From positions 372,001 to 436,000 of the forward strand of contig NZ_FNCJ01000005.1 in the NCBI RefSeq assembly GCF_900100735.1: a DNA stretch of 64,000 nucleotides, given 5' to 3'. Positions 18,369 to 27,937 of the stretch are shown here, piece after piece. The DNA is from Paraburkholderia phenazinium (GTDB lineage Bacteria; Pseudomonadota; Gammaproteobacteria; Burkholderiales; Burkholderiaceae). Numbering within the stretch: position 1 is the first letter of the stretch; every line of letters begins with the position of its first letter. Under the pieces are notes generated by a model that saw only the letters and a program-made list of their open reading frames with translations, did not search any database and was not told the origin of the DNA. A program made the position numbers and the translations under genes.

Positions 18369-19748
18369 ATGAATTCAGATAGTCCTTTTTCGTCGCCGTC
18401 CACGCCGGGTGGCGAGGTCGTCGTGCCGGTGTCGGCGCTCAATCGCGCGATTGGCACGATGCTCGAACGTTCCTTTCCGCTCGTCTGGGTGGCGGGGGAA
18501 GTGTCGAATTTCACGCGCGCCGCGAGCGGTCACTGGTACTTCTCGATCAAGGATGCCCAGGCGCAGATGCGTTGCGTGATGTTCCGCGGCCGTGCCCAGT
18601 ACGCTGAGTTCACGCCGCGCGAAGGCGACCGGATCGAAGTGCGCGCGCTCGTCACGATGTACGAGCCGCGTGGCGAGTTGCAGCTCAATGTCGAAGCCGT
18701 GCGCCGTACCGGGCAGGGACGGCTTTACGAAGCGTTCCTGAAGCTCAAGGCGCAGCTGGAAGCAGAGGGGCTCTTTGCCGCGGAGCGCAAGCGGCCGTTG
18801 CCGGCGCATCCGCGCGCAATCGGCATCGTCACTTCATTGCAGGCCGCCGCCTTGCGCGACGTGCTGACCACCTTGCAACGCCGTGCGCCGCATATTCCGG
18901 TGATTGTTTATCCCGCGCCGGTGCAGGGTGTAGGGGTGAGTGCGAAACTCGCGGCGATGGTCGAGACGGCCAACGCGCGGCGCGAGATCGATGTGTTGAT
19001 CGTGTGCCGTGGCGGCGGTTCGATTGAAGACCTGTGGGCCTTCAACGAAGAAGTGCTGGCGCGGGCGATTGCCGAGAGCCGCGTGCCGGTGGTGAGCGGT
19101 GTGGGTCACGAAACCGATTTCACGATTGCCGATTTCGCCGCCGACGTGCGTGCCCCCACGCCGACTGGCGCGGCCGAGCTCGTCAGTCCGCAACGCGTGC
19201 TGTTGCTGCGCGATCTCGATCAACGGCACGCGACGCTCGCGCGCGGCTTTGGCCGCATGATGGAGCGGCGTGCGCAACAACTCGACTGGCTGGCGCGCCG
19301 GCTGGTCTCGCCTTCCGAGCGGCTCGCGCGGCAACGTACGCATTTGCAGCAGCTCAGCGTGCGCCTTGGGTCTGCGGGGGCGCGGCCAGTGCGCGATGCA
19401 AGAGCACGTTTTTCGCTGCTGCAGATGCGCTGGCAGCGCTGGCGTCCGGACCTGGCAGCGCACCACGCGGCATTGAACTCGCTTGCGCAGCGTCTCGATG
19501 GCGCGGTGCTGCGCCAGCATGAACGGCATACGGCGCGCGTGACCACGCTCGCTGCTCGCCTCGAGGTGCTGAGTCCGCAGCGCACGCTCGAGCGTGGCTA
19601 CGCGGCTGTGCTCGATGCGCAGAACGGTCGCGCGGTGCGCGCGCCGGCCTCGTTGAAGCCCGGCCGACGTCTTACCGTGCACCTTGCCGAAGGGGCCGCG
19701 GATATCACGCTCGCCGATGTGCAGGCGCGTCTTGCCGACGGTTTCTGA
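18369..19748 (+). CDS. xseA: exodeoxyribonuclease VII large subunit
   Basis: 459-residue catalytic subunit of ExoVII, which degrades single-stranded DNA. It has an N-terminal OB-fold ([35 protein letters not shown]), the central catalytic region with [38 protein letters not shown], and a long helical C-terminal half. The ending [16 protein letters not shown] is close to the family norm. It is divergent from lpxK and followed by sodB. Confidence 0.95.
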   Translation: MNSDSPFSSPSTPGGEVVVPVSALNRAIGTMLERSFPLVWVAGEVSNFTRAASGHWYFSIKDAQAQMRCVMFRGRAQYAEFTPREGDRIEVRALVTMYEPRGELQLNVEAVRRTGQGRLYEAFLKLKAQLEAEGLFAAERKRPLPAHPRAIGIVTSLQAAALRDVLTTLQRRAPHIPVIVYPAPVQGVGVSAKLAAMVETANARREIDVLIVCRGGGSIEDLWAFNEEVLARAIAESRVPVVSGVGHETDFTIADFAADVRAPTPTGAAELVSPQRVLLLRDLDQRHATLARGFGRMMERRAQQLDWLARRLVSPSERLARQRTHLQQLSVRLGSAGARPVRDARARFSLLQMRWQRWRPDLAAHHAALNSLAQRLDGAVLRQHERHTARVTTLAARLEVLSPQRTLERGYAAVLDAQNGRAVRAPASLKPGRRLTVHLAEGAADITLADVQARLADGF

Positions 19749-19854
19749 GCGTCTGCTGGAGTCGTACTTTTGACCGTGGCAACGGCCTTGCGCGAGCACT
19801 AATTACGTCCTCTGAGCGGCTTGTTTGCGCATGCCTGACATAAAGTCCGCTGGT

Positions 19855-19883
19855 TTGCGGGGTTATTCCAACTCGCCTACAAT
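19855..19883 (+). promoter_or_regulatory. sigma70-type promoter of sodB
   Basis: -35 TTGCGG (19855-19860), a 17-base spacer and -10 TACAAT (19878-19883), about 58 bases before the sodB ATG. Confidence 0.6.
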
Positions 19884-19941
19884 CGAGTGCTCCACAGCGT
19901 TATCCGCAGACTCCCCCACACACAGATAGAAGGAAAGCACC

Positions 19942-20520
19942 ATGGAACATACGCTCCCGCCGCTGCCGTTCGCGAAAAACGCACTCGTCCCGCATATGTC
20001 GGAAGAGACGCTCGAGTATCACTACGGCAAGCACCATCAGACCTATGTGACCAACCTGAACAATCTGATCAAGGGTACGGAGTACGAGAACCTGTCGCTT
20101 GAAGAGATCGTCAAGAAGGCAACGGGCGGTCTGTTCAACAACGCCGCGCAAGTCTGGAACCACACGTTCTTCTGGAACAGCCTGTCGCCGCAAGGTGGCG
20201 GCGCACCGTCGGGCGCGCTCGGCGACGCGATCAACGCGAAGTGGGGCTCCTACGACAAGTTCAAGGAAGAGTTCGCGAAGACCGCAGTCGGCACGTTCGG
20301 CTCGGGCTGGGCATGGCTCGTGAAGAAGGCTGACGGCTCGCTCGACCTCGTCTCGACCAGCAACGCTGCCACGCCGCTGACCACGGACTCGAAGGCACTG
20401 CTGACGATCGACGTGTGGGAACACGCGTACTACATCGACTATCGCAATGCACGTCCGAAGTTTGTCGAAGCGTTCTGGAACATCGTGAACTGGGACTTTG
20501 CTGCGAAGAACTTCGCGTAA
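19942..20520 (+). CDS. sodB: superoxide dismutase (Fe)
   Basis: 192-residue cytosolic superoxide dismutase. The iron ligands are all present: His in [10 protein letters not shown], His in NHTFFWNSL, Asp and His in [11 protein letters not shown]. The [15 protein letters not shown] signature favours an iron enzyme over manganese. GAAGGAAAG is a good ribosome binding site before the ATG. It follows xseA, has its own promoter and is followed by a terminator. Confidence 0.95.
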   Translation: MEHTLPPLPFAKNALVPHMSEETLEYHYGKHHQTYVTNLNNLIKGTEYENLSLEEIVKKATGGLFNNAAQVWNHTFFWNSLSPQGGGAPSGALGDAINAKWGSYDKFKEEFAKTAVGTFGSGWAWLVKKADGSLDLVSTSNAATPLTTDSKALLTIDVWEHAYYIDYRNARPKFVEAFWNIVNWDFAAKNFA

Positions 20521-20606
20521 GGTTTCACGCGGTGCGGCGTGGCCGGGCAGGTTGAACAGTCCGAACGCCGCGCTGCAAGCAAGCCTGGACCCGGTAGTGA
20601 CAATGA

Positions 20607-20638
20607 GAGCCCTCCTGCGTGAGGGCTTTCTGTTTTTT
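20607..20638 (+). terminator. Rho-independent terminator of sodB
   Basis: AGCCCTC (20608-20614) pairs with GAGGGCT (20621-20627), followed by TTCTGTTTTTT. Confidence 0.8.
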
Positions 20639-21092
20639 GGGCCTTGCAGTTTGCCATTTACTGCAAGCGTCGAAACATCGAACTCGACACGCCTTGTATG
20701 AGCGGTGTTTCGTTAGTCCCTCCCTAAGTTTCCCTCGCTTTAAATCCACCGCCCGGCCCGCCGCGCCGGCTGTGTAAACCCTGCCTTGGTTCCCTCGTTA
20801 CGCCGTCGTTTCGAGCAACTTCCCCTGCCTGCAGGGCGTCCGACGGGCATGCGCTCTCTGCAATCTCATCATGAGAATAATGCAATAGCGTTATGGCCTC
20901 AGTTGCCTTCAAATTAGCACGGGCATTCTATTTTCCACCTGAACGGCGCCACTGCCGGGCATGACACGCAGGGTCGGAGAGAACGATCGCGCACCCCGCT
21001 CTCGATGCGGTGTGCAGGAGACAGCGGTCGCGTGGAATCGCAGCGATGCAATCAAGTCCGCTGCAAGCGGCTATCAAAATGAGGAGACATGC
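20639..21092. other. intergenic region upstream of the porin gene
   Basis: About 450 bases without a supported gene. A perfect 13-bp dyad TCTCATCATGAGA (20864-20876), just upstream of an AT-rich patch (AATAATGCAATAGCG), is a possible operator for the porin promoter. Confidence 0.4.
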
Positions 21093-22211
21093 ATGCGTTT
21101 GATCAGTCAGAGTATCTGCGGGGCCACGCTGGCTCTTGCCGCCGGCGGTGCAGCAGCGGCCGATTCGAGTGTGACGTTGTACGGTGTGGCCGATACGTTC
21201 GTTCAGTACCTCGACAACGGTGGCAACCATTCGTATTCCGAACGAAGCGGCGGTGCAACGGGTTCGCAATTCGGCCTCAAGGGCAACGAAGACCTGGGAG
21301 GGGGGCTTTCGGCGCAATTCGACGTTGAAACCGGCTTCAACATCAACAACGGTACCTTGTTCGCCGACACCACGTCGCTCTTCTATCGCCAGGCCTGGGT
21401 TGGCCTGAGCCACTCGAGCTATGGTTCGCTGACACTGGGGCGCCAGTACGAGCCAAGTTTCCGCGTGGTGTATCCGACCGATCCGTACCGGGCGAACGAG
21501 GTGCTCTCGCCGTTCTCGGCAGACGTCCTGGCGGTCGACCGTAATACCTTGTCGACGCAATACGACTCCGGTCGCGCCAGCAATTCGATCATGTATCAAT
21601 CGCCGAACCTGGGCGGCCTCCAGCTTTACGGCATGTATGCGTTTGCCTCCACCGTCACGCAGCCGGTGCCGGCCACCACCGGCAACATGCTGAACCTGGG
21701 GGCAACCTATACGGGTTACGGCTTGTATGCGGGCCTTGCCTACGTCTATCAGCATCCGGGGCAAGAGACCATCGCCGGCTTGCCGGGACCCCTCAGCCTG
21801 CTGGGCACCGAGCACTTCATCGGCGCGCTCGCGTACCGGCTCGGCATCGTCAACTTCCAGTTCAACTATTCGTATCAGCGCGCGCAAGATCCTTCCGCGC
21901 ACTCGCTCGCCGCAGTGCTCGGCACGGCTCATTCGCTTAGCACCGCCGAGTTGGGTGCGACGATCCAGGCAACGGCTGTGGATACGATCGAGATCGCCGC
22001 GGTTCAGCGCAGTGTGCGTGGTGCGCACGACAACGCGCCCGGCTTCCAGATCGGCGCCGATCACTCTTTGTCGAAGCGCACGAGTCTCTATGTCCGCGCG
22101 GGTTACATCAAAAACAACGGCAGTGCGACGGTTAGCTGGCCGGGCGTCACGGTTAGCGAACCGGGAACAAAGCAGGTTCTTGCAACGGTGGGCATGACTC
22201 ATCGTTTCTGA
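21093..22211 (+). CDS. Gram-negative outer membrane porin (Burkholderia type)
   Basis: 372-residue trimeric-type porin. The signal peptide MRLISQSICGATLALAAGGAAAA is followed by SSVTLYGVADTFVQYLDN, the usual first strand of this family. It has alternating beta-strand sequence throughout (GSQFGLKGNEDLGGGLSAQF, RQAWVGLSHSSYGSLTLGRQ) and ends in the terminal Phe needed for outer-membrane insertion (VGMTHRF). GAGGAG 6 bases before the ATG at 21093 fixes the start. Solute specificity cannot be read; members are usually general or anion-preferring channels. Confidence 0.93.
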   Translation: MRLISQSICGATLALAAGGAAAADSSVTLYGVADTFVQYLDNGGNHSYSERSGGATGSQFGLKGNEDLGGGLSAQFDVETGFNINNGTLFADTTSLFYRQAWVGLSHSSYGSLTLGRQYEPSFRVVYPTDPYRANEVLSPFSADVLAVDRNTLSTQYDSGRASNSIMYQSPNLGGLQLYGMYAFASTVTQPVPATTGNMLNLGATYTGYGLYAGLAYVYQHPGQETIAGLPGPLSLLGTEHFIGALAYRLGIVNFQFNYSYQRAQDPSAHSLAAVLGTAHSLSTAELGATIQATAVDTIEIAAVQRSVRGAHDNAPGFQIGADHSLSKRTSLYVRAGYIKNNGSATVSWPGVTVSEPGTKQVLATVGMTHRF

Positions 22212-22327
22212 AAGGCGCAGCGAAAGACGGCTGGTCCCGCGACCCGGGGCCAGCCGGTGCGCTGTCGATTGTCCAGAGCCGCGGAAGCGACGTCTGCAAT
22301 CCTGCATTCCTAAAGTCTTCGAACTTC

Positions 22328-23689
22328 ATGTCGGTTACGTCCATGTCAGATCCCGCAGCGCAGCCACCCTTGAACGATATAGCGAGGATCGCTCGCGACG
22401 CGGTCCTGTTCACCTACCCGTTGTATGAGATGGCGCGCATGCGCGCCGCTGCCTCGGCAAGGCGCGATGCCGAGGGCAAGCTCGCCGGCGGTTCGGCTGA
22501 ATCGACGCTGCGATGGATGAATCAGTGGGTCCACACGCGCCAGCTATTGGGGCCGCAAAACCGCGAGGTGGTCACCCCCAATAGCGACACCCTCTATTCG
22601 AGCGCCTGGCTTGATCTGAGCGAAGGTCCGCTTCTGTTGCACGTACCCGATATGAGCTGGCGCTACTACGTGCTGGGTCTGCTCGATTTTTATACCAACC
22701 CATTCGGTTACATCGGCAGCCGAACAACCGGCACAGGCGCAGGCACTTTTCTGCTGCATGGTCCTGACTGGAATGGCGAAGCACCTCAAGGCGTGCGCGC
22801 GCTGCGTTGCCCGACGCCCCATGTGTGGATGATCGGCCGCTTCCTGGTCGATGGAAACGACGATCTGGCCCAGGTCGTGGCGTTGCAGGACCGTCTGGTG
22901 TTCGCGCCGTTCGGCCGCGCCGCCGCGCGGGTGTCCATGCTGATCGACGCGGGCATGCAACCCCGCGAGCTGGCAGGCGATCCCGCGCGTTATGCGCGCG
23001 TCGTCAACCGGGCGTTGGCGGAGAATCCACCGGCGCCAGAATCAGTCCGTGCGCTGGAGAATTTCGCGCAAGTCGGCATAGGGCCGAATTGCGATTCCGA
23101 CGCGATGAGTGCGGCACAACGCGAGGCCGTTGCACATGCGATTCAACAGGTAGTGGCTGAACTGTCCGAACCGCAGCCGTCCGAGCTGGGTGGCGGCTGG
23201 TTCTTGCCGGTCGCGGTGAGCGAATCGTACGGGACGCGCTACCGCGAGCGGGCTCAGGTTGCGCACAATTACATTGGGGCACTCGGCGTCGAGGAAGCCA
23301 TGTATGTCGTCGCGGACCGTGACGTAGCAGGGGTCCCGCTTCGTGGTGACGAGGAGTACGTGCTGTATTTTCCGCCTGGCGGTTTGCCGCAGACCGGCGC
23401 TTTCTGGTCGATCACCGCTTATGACAAGGCAAGCCGTTTGTTGGTCGAGAATGCGATTGGCCGTTATTCGCTAGGCGACCACACCCCTGGCTTGTGTTAC
23501 GACGCCGATGGCGGATTGCGCATTGCCATCTCCTCACGGCAACCGGCGGACGCCGTGTTGCGCAAGAACTGGTTACCGGTGCCGGCTGGCGCGTTCTATC
23601 TCGCGCTGCGGCTATACGAGCCACGCGTCACGCATCTTGCGCGCACATTCCGCTATCCGGCGGTAGAGCGGAATGTGCGCAAGCGGTGA
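22328..23689 (+). CDS. DUF1254/DUF1214 domain protein
   Basis: 453-residue protein with an N-terminal DUF1254-like region (VLFTYPLYEMARM, TPNSDTLYSSAWLDLSEGP, MSWRYYVLGLLDFYTNPFGYIG) and a C-terminal DUF1214-like region (NYIGALGVEEAMY, PQTGAFWSITAYDKASRLLVEN, WLPVPAGAFYLALRLYEP). Function is unknown. No signal peptide is visible, whereas many relatives are exported. ATG at 22343 is an alternative start. The last codons contain a 14-bp perfect inverted repeat (23641-23680). It is convergent with the NYN gene, only 13 bases away. Confidence 0.85.
   Translation: MSVTSMSDPAAQPPLNDIARIARDAVLFTYPLYEMARMRAAASARRDAEGKLAGGSAESTLRWMNQWVHTRQLLGPQNREVVTPNSDTLYSSAWLDLSEGPLLLHVPDMSWRYYVLGLLDFYTNPFGYIGSRTTGTGAGTFLLHGPDWNGEAPQGVRALRCPTPHVWMIGRFLVDGNDDLAQVVALQDRLVFAPFGRAAARVSMLIDAGMQPRELAGDPARYARVVNRALAENPPAPESVRALENFAQVGIGPNCDSDAMSAAQREAVAHAIQQVVAELSEPQPSELGGGWFLPVAVSESYGTRYRERAQVAHNYIGALGVEEAMYVVADRDVAGVPLRGDEEYVLYFPPGGLPQTGAFWSITAYDKASRLLVENAIGRYSLGDHTPGLCYDADGGLRIAISSRQPADAVLRKNWLPVPAGAFYLALRLYEPRVTHLARTFRYPAVERNVRKR
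23641..23680. repeat. 14-bp inverted repeat in the 3' end of the DUF1254 gene
   Basis: GCGCACATTCCGCT (23641-23654) is perfectly repeated inverted as AGCGGAATGTGCGC (23667-23680) around a 12-base loop. It ends 9 bases before the stop codon. No T-run follows, but it lies at the convergent junction with the NYN gene. Confidence 0.75.
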
Positions 23690-23702
23690 TAGGGGTGCGT
23701 GC

Positions 23703-25178
23703 TTATTCGGCATCCGAAGTTGCCGCAGTCTTACGCGGCCGGCGGCTGCGGGTCGTGGACTTGCGCGCGGTCTTACGGGCTGCGGGTTCTTCTGCAGCAG
23801 GTTCAGCAGGCGCTTCCTGCGGCACATTGCTCTCAGACGCCGCTTCAACCGGTTGCGCAGCAGCCTTCCTCGTCTTCTTGGCCGCTGGTTTCCGGCTGCC
23901 GCGTCCCTTACGCCGCGTCTCCTGATTGCTTTCCGCTTCGCCTGCTTCGCCCGCTTCGACAACCGGTTCCGGCTCCGACGCGAACAACTCGGGTTGTGCA
24001 ACCGTTTCCGCTTGCTCCTCTTCGGGCTCGTCGTATGCGAAAGGCGAGCGGCCACCGTGGTTGAAGAAGATTTCGTCCTGTTCGTCGGAAAGCGTCTGCG
24101 CTTCGTGGTGGCCCGTAGCCGGTTGTTCGTCACGGGTCGCCGCCGGCAATTCACGTTCCGTCTTGCGGTTGCCGCGACCGCGGCGGCGGGCGTCCTGCTT
24201 GCGGCCCGATTCCGCCTGCTGAGCCGATTTCGCCGGCCGTCCAGAGTGTTCTGCCTGTGCGGGTTGTGCCGCTTCCGCCGGTAGCGTCTCCTGAGCCTGT
24301 TCCGCCTGTTCGCTTAGCACCTCGCCGCCCGTGGTCACAACGGTGCTGCGATACACATACGCGCCTGACTTTTCGTCACGGCCGAACTCGAGCAGGCCAC
24401 GCGCCTGCGCTTCCTCAAGCAGATTGCCGAAGGCACGAAAGCCGTAATACGTTTCGTTGAAATCGGGCTTGCGTCGCTTGATGGCGTTTTTCAGTACCGA
24501 GGCCCAGATCTTGCCGCTGTCGCCGCGTTCCGAAGCGAGCGCATCGAAGGTCTGCACGGCGATTTCGACTGCTTTGGTCCGGCGCGTTTCCAGGTCTTCC
24601 TTCGGGCGCTTTTCTTCGTTCGGCGCACGCTTGGCGGCGGCGGTCGCTGTGGGCTGCTGTGCCGGACGCGCCGTTTCGCGCTTGACCACGGTCCGCTGAC
24701 TTTCGCGCACGAGGTCGTCGTAGAAAATGAATTCGTCGCAATTGGCGATCAGCAGGTCGGAGGTGGATTGCTGAACCCCTACGCCGATCACCTGTTTGGC
24801 GTTCTCGCGCAGTTTGGAAACCAGCGGCGAGAAGTCGGAGTCGCCGCTGATGATGACAAACGTGTTGACGTGCGATTTGGTGTAGCAGAGATCGAGCGCG
24901 TCGACGACGAGACGAATGTCCGCCGAATTCTTGCCCGACTGCCGCACGTGCGGAATTTCGATCAACTCGAAATTGGCTTCGTGCATGGTGCCCTTGAAGC
25001 TCTTGTAACGCTCCCAGTCGCAATACGCCTTCTTGACGACGATGCTGCCCTTGAGCAGCAGACGTTCGAGCACCAGCTTGATGTCGAATTTCTCGTACTT
25101 CGCATCGCGTACGCCAAGGGCGACGTTTTCGAAGTCGCAGAACAGCGCCATGCTGATGGTTTCGTGGGATGACGCCAT
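23703..25178 (-). CDS. NYN domain protein with OST-HTH/LOTUS-like domain and basic tail
   Basis: 491-residue protein. Residues ~8-150 form a NYN (PIN-like) nuclease domain with acidic positions in ALFCDFENVA, NSADIRLVVDALD and ISGDSDFSPL. Residues ~210-290 look like an OST-HTH/LOTUS RNA-binding domain (SGKIWASVLKNAIKRRKPDFNETYYG, LLEFGRDEKSGAYVYRS). The last ~190 residues are a low-complexity Ala/Glu/Lys/Arg-rich tail ending in histone-like basic repeats. The start at 25178 follows GGAGAG; the upstream frame is not family-like. A likely role is RNA binding or cleavage, but no target is known. Confidence 0.85.
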   Translation of the reverse strand: MASSHETISMALFCDFENVALGVRDAKYEKFDIKLVLERLLLKGSIVVKKAYCDWERYKSFKGTMHEANFELIEIPHVRQSGKNSADIRLVVDALDLCYTKSHVNTFVIISGDSDFSPLVSKLRENAKQVIGVGVQQSTSDLLIANCDEFIFYDDLVRESQRTVVKRETARPAQQPTATAAAKRAPNEEKRPKEDLETRRTKAVEIAVQTFDALASERGDSGKIWASVLKNAIKRRKPDFNETYYGFRAFGNLLEEAQARGLLEFGRDEKSGAYVYRSTVVTTGGEVLSEQAEQAQETLPAEAAQPAQAEHSGRPAKSAQQAESGRKQDARRRGRGNRKTERELPAATRDEQPATGHHEAQTLSDEQDEIFFNHGGRSPFAYDEPEEEQAETVAQPELFASEPEPVVEAGEAGEAESNQETRRKGRGSRKPAAKKTRKAAAQPVEAASESNVPQEAPAEPAAEEPAARKTARKSTTRSRRPRKTAATSDAE

Positions 25179-25496
25179 GTATCTCTCCAATGAGGCAACC
25201 GTCGAACTCGACGGATCGCGACCATGATAGCGATTCCTGTGCCGGGTTAACAGCTTTGTGTGCGCCGCGGGCTCGCTATCCGCTCCGTTATCTCGATACA
25301 TCGCCGCAGATCGAAGTAAACGTGCCGACTTCGCAATTCATTTCTGACTTTTGGCCGCTTACAACTAATCCCGTCGGCCGATCCGAAGGATCCGGCGACA
25401 TCCATGCAAGCGGAGTGAAACGCGCTCGCAGCCCCGCATTGCGTGCTGGGCCTGCGGTGTTATCGAGTCGGCGGGACAAGCGGGAGACAGAATCAG
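25179..25496. other. divergent intergenic region NYN gene / NCS1 permease
   Basis: 318 bases without a supported gene. It was checked for TPP- or purine-riboswitch-like blocks because a nucleobase-type permease follows; none was recognised. GGGAGA at 25482-25487 is the permease ribosome binding site. Confidence 0.4.
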
Positions 25497-26999
25497 ATGA
25501 ATCAACCAGAAGCGATCAACGTGGCCGGCGGCGGCGCGGGTATCGAGGTCGAGAGTCACTCGATCGACTACATTCCCGAGACGGAACGGCATGCCCGCCT
25601 CGGCAGCCAGGGACCGTTCTGGTTCCTCGGCAATTTCCATTTCTTCACCATTTCGATTGGCTTTGTCGGTCCCGGCATGGGGTTGTCGGCGGGTTGGACG
25701 ACGCTCGCGGGCGCCCTGGGGATCATGTTCGGCACGATCTTTATGGCCTTTCACGGCTCCCAGGGCCCGGAGATGGGCCTGCCGCAGATGATCCAGTCGC
25801 GCGCGCAGTTCGGCTATCGCGGCGTGATTCTCGCCTTGCTTGCCACGCTGTTCGTGTTCGTCGGCTTCAACGTCGTCAATGTCTCGCTCATCACGGATGG
25901 CCTCAAGCACGTGTTCGGCCTCGATGCGACGCTGGCCGCCGTGGTGGCGATCCTCGCGGGCGCGCTGCTGTCGATCTATGGCCACGATCTGATGCACAAG
26001 GCGTTCAAGTGGGCGCTGATCGTGACTTTGCCACTGTATGCGCTGGTGACGCTTGCGCTGATGTTCGGTGTCGGCCATAGCGCGGCGGCCGCGGCGACTC
26101 CCGCGCCTGCGTTGGGCTTCAACTGGATTGCTTTCGCCACGCAATTCGCCATCGGCGCGAGCTACAACATCTCGTATGCGCCGTACGTGTCCGACTATTC
26201 CCGCTATCTGCCGAAGCACACCAGCCGGCGCAAGCTGATTACGGCGATCTTTCTCGGTGCGTCGCTCTCGGGGGCGTGGATGATCGGCCTCGGCGCGTGG
26301 CTCGCGCAGCAACTGAAGGCGGAAGATGCGCTGGTCGCCTTGAATCAGGTCGGTTCATCGATGCTGCCAGGTCTGGGCCATGTGATCGTGATGGTTTCAG
26401 TGGCTGGCTTTCTGCCGATCATCGCGCTCAACACTTACAGCGCGATGTTGACGCTGCTCACCGGCGTGGATTCGATCCGCAAGATCAAGCCGACGCGCGG
26501 CGCACGGGTACTGTCCATCATGGCGATCAGCGCGGTGGTGCTGGTCTGCGTGCTGGCGATCAAGGGCAACGGCATCGCGCTGCTCAATACGTTCCTCGTG
26601 TTGATGCTGTATTTCCTCGTGCCATGGACGGCGGTCAATCTGGTCGACTACTTCTTCGTGCGCAAGGGCCGTTATGCGATTCCGCATTTCTTCGCGCCCA
26701 AGGGCATTTACGGTGCGTGGCAGATGCGTGGCATTGTGGCCTACGTCGTGGGGTTCGTGGCGATGATTCCGTTCTTTTATGTGTACGACGCCGAGGCGCA
26801 AAAAGAAGTATTCGTCGGCTATGTTGCGCGCTTGCTGGGTGGGGTGGATATCGCGTGGCTGGTCGGGCTGATCGTCGCGGGCGGGGTGTACTGGCTGCTG
26901 AGCCGCTCGCTCGATCTGCGGGCCGAAGAGAAAATCATTCGGAGTATGAAGGAAAGCGACTTCGTGGCGATCGCTCAGCGCGTGCACGACGAGCGTTAA
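25497..26999 (+). CDS. NCS1 family purine/cytosine-type permease
   Basis: 500-residue inner-membrane symporter of the nucleobase-cation-symport-1 family. About 12 hydrophobic segments. Family landmarks are FWFLGNFHFFTISIGFVGPGMGLSAG in helix 1 and RAQFGYRGVILALLATLFVFVGFNVVN, plus SYNISYAPYVSDYSRYLPKHTS. The substrate could be cytosine, purine, hydantoin or a vitamin; the sequence does not decide. The start at 25497 follows GGGAGA. It stands alone and is convergent with the ClpP paralogue across a strong hairpin. Confidence 0.9.
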   Translation: MNQPEAINVAGGGAGIEVESHSIDYIPETERHARLGSQGPFWFLGNFHFFTISIGFVGPGMGLSAGWTTLAGALGIMFGTIFMAFHGSQGPEMGLPQMIQSRAQFGYRGVILALLATLFVFVGFNVVNVSLITDGLKHVFGLDATLAAVVAILAGALLSIYGHDLMHKAFKWALIVTLPLYALVTLALMFGVGHSAAAAATPAPALGFNWIAFATQFAIGASYNISYAPYVSDYSRYLPKHTSRRKLITAIFLGASLSGAWMIGLGAWLAQQLKAEDALVALNQVGSSMLPGLGHVIVMVSVAGFLPIIALNTYSAMLTLLTGVDSIRKIKPTRGARVLSIMAISAVVLVCVLAIKGNGIALLNTFLVLMLYFLVPWTAVNLVDYFFVRKGRYAIPHFFAPKGIYGAWQMRGIVAYVVGFVAMIPFFYVYDAEAQKEVFVGYVARLLGGVDIAWLVGLIVAGGVYWLLSRSLDLRAEEKIIRSMKESDFVAIAQRVHDER

Positions 27000-27003
27000 A
27001 TGA

Positions 27004-27027
27004 GCGGGCGGCGTGCGCGCCGCCCGC
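27004..27027. terminator. strong hairpin between the permease and clpP-like genes
   Basis: GCGGGCGGCG (27004-27013) pairs perfectly with CGCCGCCCGC (27018-27027) around TGCG, directly after the permease stop. There is no T-run, so it may act as a Rho-assisted or mRNA-stabilising end for both convergent genes. Confidence 0.55.
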
Positions 27028-27057
27028 AAGCACCCATCGTCACATCGGCCGGATCGC

Positions 27058-27705
27058 TTACATCGCCTTGCTGCGCGCCGCCGCCCCAAGCGCTTCGCGC
27101 GTCTGCAACACGTCTTCGATCAGCCCATACGTCTTCGCCGCCGCCGCGGACATGAAGTTGTCCCGGTCGGTGTCCCTGACGATCTCGTCGATGCTGCGAC
27201 CCGTATGCTCCGCCATCATCGCGTTCAGGCGCTCGCGCTGATACAACACCTCCCGTGCCTGAATCTCGACGTCGGCGGCGGTCCCCTGGCTGCCGCCGGA
27301 GGGCTGATGGATCATGATCCGCGCATTCGGCAGCGCGTAGCGCTTGCCGCGCTGGCCGGCGGTCAGCAGGAACGTCCCCATGCTGGCGGCAAAACCGGTG
27401 CAAAGCGTCGACACCTCCGGTTTGATGAACTGCATCGTGTCGTAGATCGCCAGGCCGTCGTAAACCGAGCCGCCCGGCGAATTGATGTAAAAAGAAATAT
27501 CCTTGTCGGGATTCTCGGATTCGAGGAACAGCAACTGCGCGACGATCAGGCTCGCGGACTGTTCGTTCACCGGGCCGACCAGAAACACAATCCGCTCGCG
27601 CAGCAGCCGCGAATAGATGTCATAGGCACGCTCGCCGCGGCCGGATTGTTCGATGACGGTGGGCACCAGGCCGAGGCCGGAAAAGGAAGGGGAGCTGGAT
27701 TGCAT
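27058..27705 (-). CDS. ClpP-family serine protease, solitary paralogue
   Basis: 215-residue protease subunit of the ClpP family. The catalytic triad is present: Ser108 in [11 protein letters not shown], His133 in IMIHQPSGG and Asp182 in DTDRDNFM. The [19 protein letters not shown] and [19 protein letters not shown] regions are canonical. The ATG at 27705 is chosen; the upstream frame is not ClpP-like. The housekeeping clpP of betaproteobacteria sits in a tig-clpP-clpX operon, so this lone gene is most likely a second ClpP. Its chaperone partner is not evident. Confidence 0.92.
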   Translation of the reverse strand: MQSSSPSFSGLGLVPTVIEQSGRGERAYDIYSRLLRERIVFLVGPVNEQSASLIVAQLLFLESENPDKDISFYINSPGGSVYDGLAIYDTMQFIKPEVSTLCTGFAASMGTFLLTAGQRGKRYALPNARIMIHQPSGGSQGTAADVEIQAREVLYQRERLNAMMAEHTGRSIDEIVRDTDRDNFMSAAAAKTYGLIEDVLQTREALGAAARSKAM

Positions 27706-27937
27706 GCGCGCCTCGTTGGAGGTTGGATAGGGTCGAAGAACCCGTCGCCGCTGTTGCGGGCGCGGGTGACTGTCTCCATGACGAAAGCGCACGCCAGACT
27801 GTGACACGAATATTTTTGCGCCGGCCTGTCACATCGGACGGTGCTCGAACGTCTAGCTGTACAGAGGCTGCGGGTTGCCGCGCATGCGCGCGGATTCGGC
27901 CCGCGCAGTATCGTTCACGTTTCTGGGAGCAGCACGC

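Noticed and set aside
25179-25496. TPP or purine riboswitch before the NCS1 permease
   Set aside because: None of the recognisable conserved sequence blocks is present.
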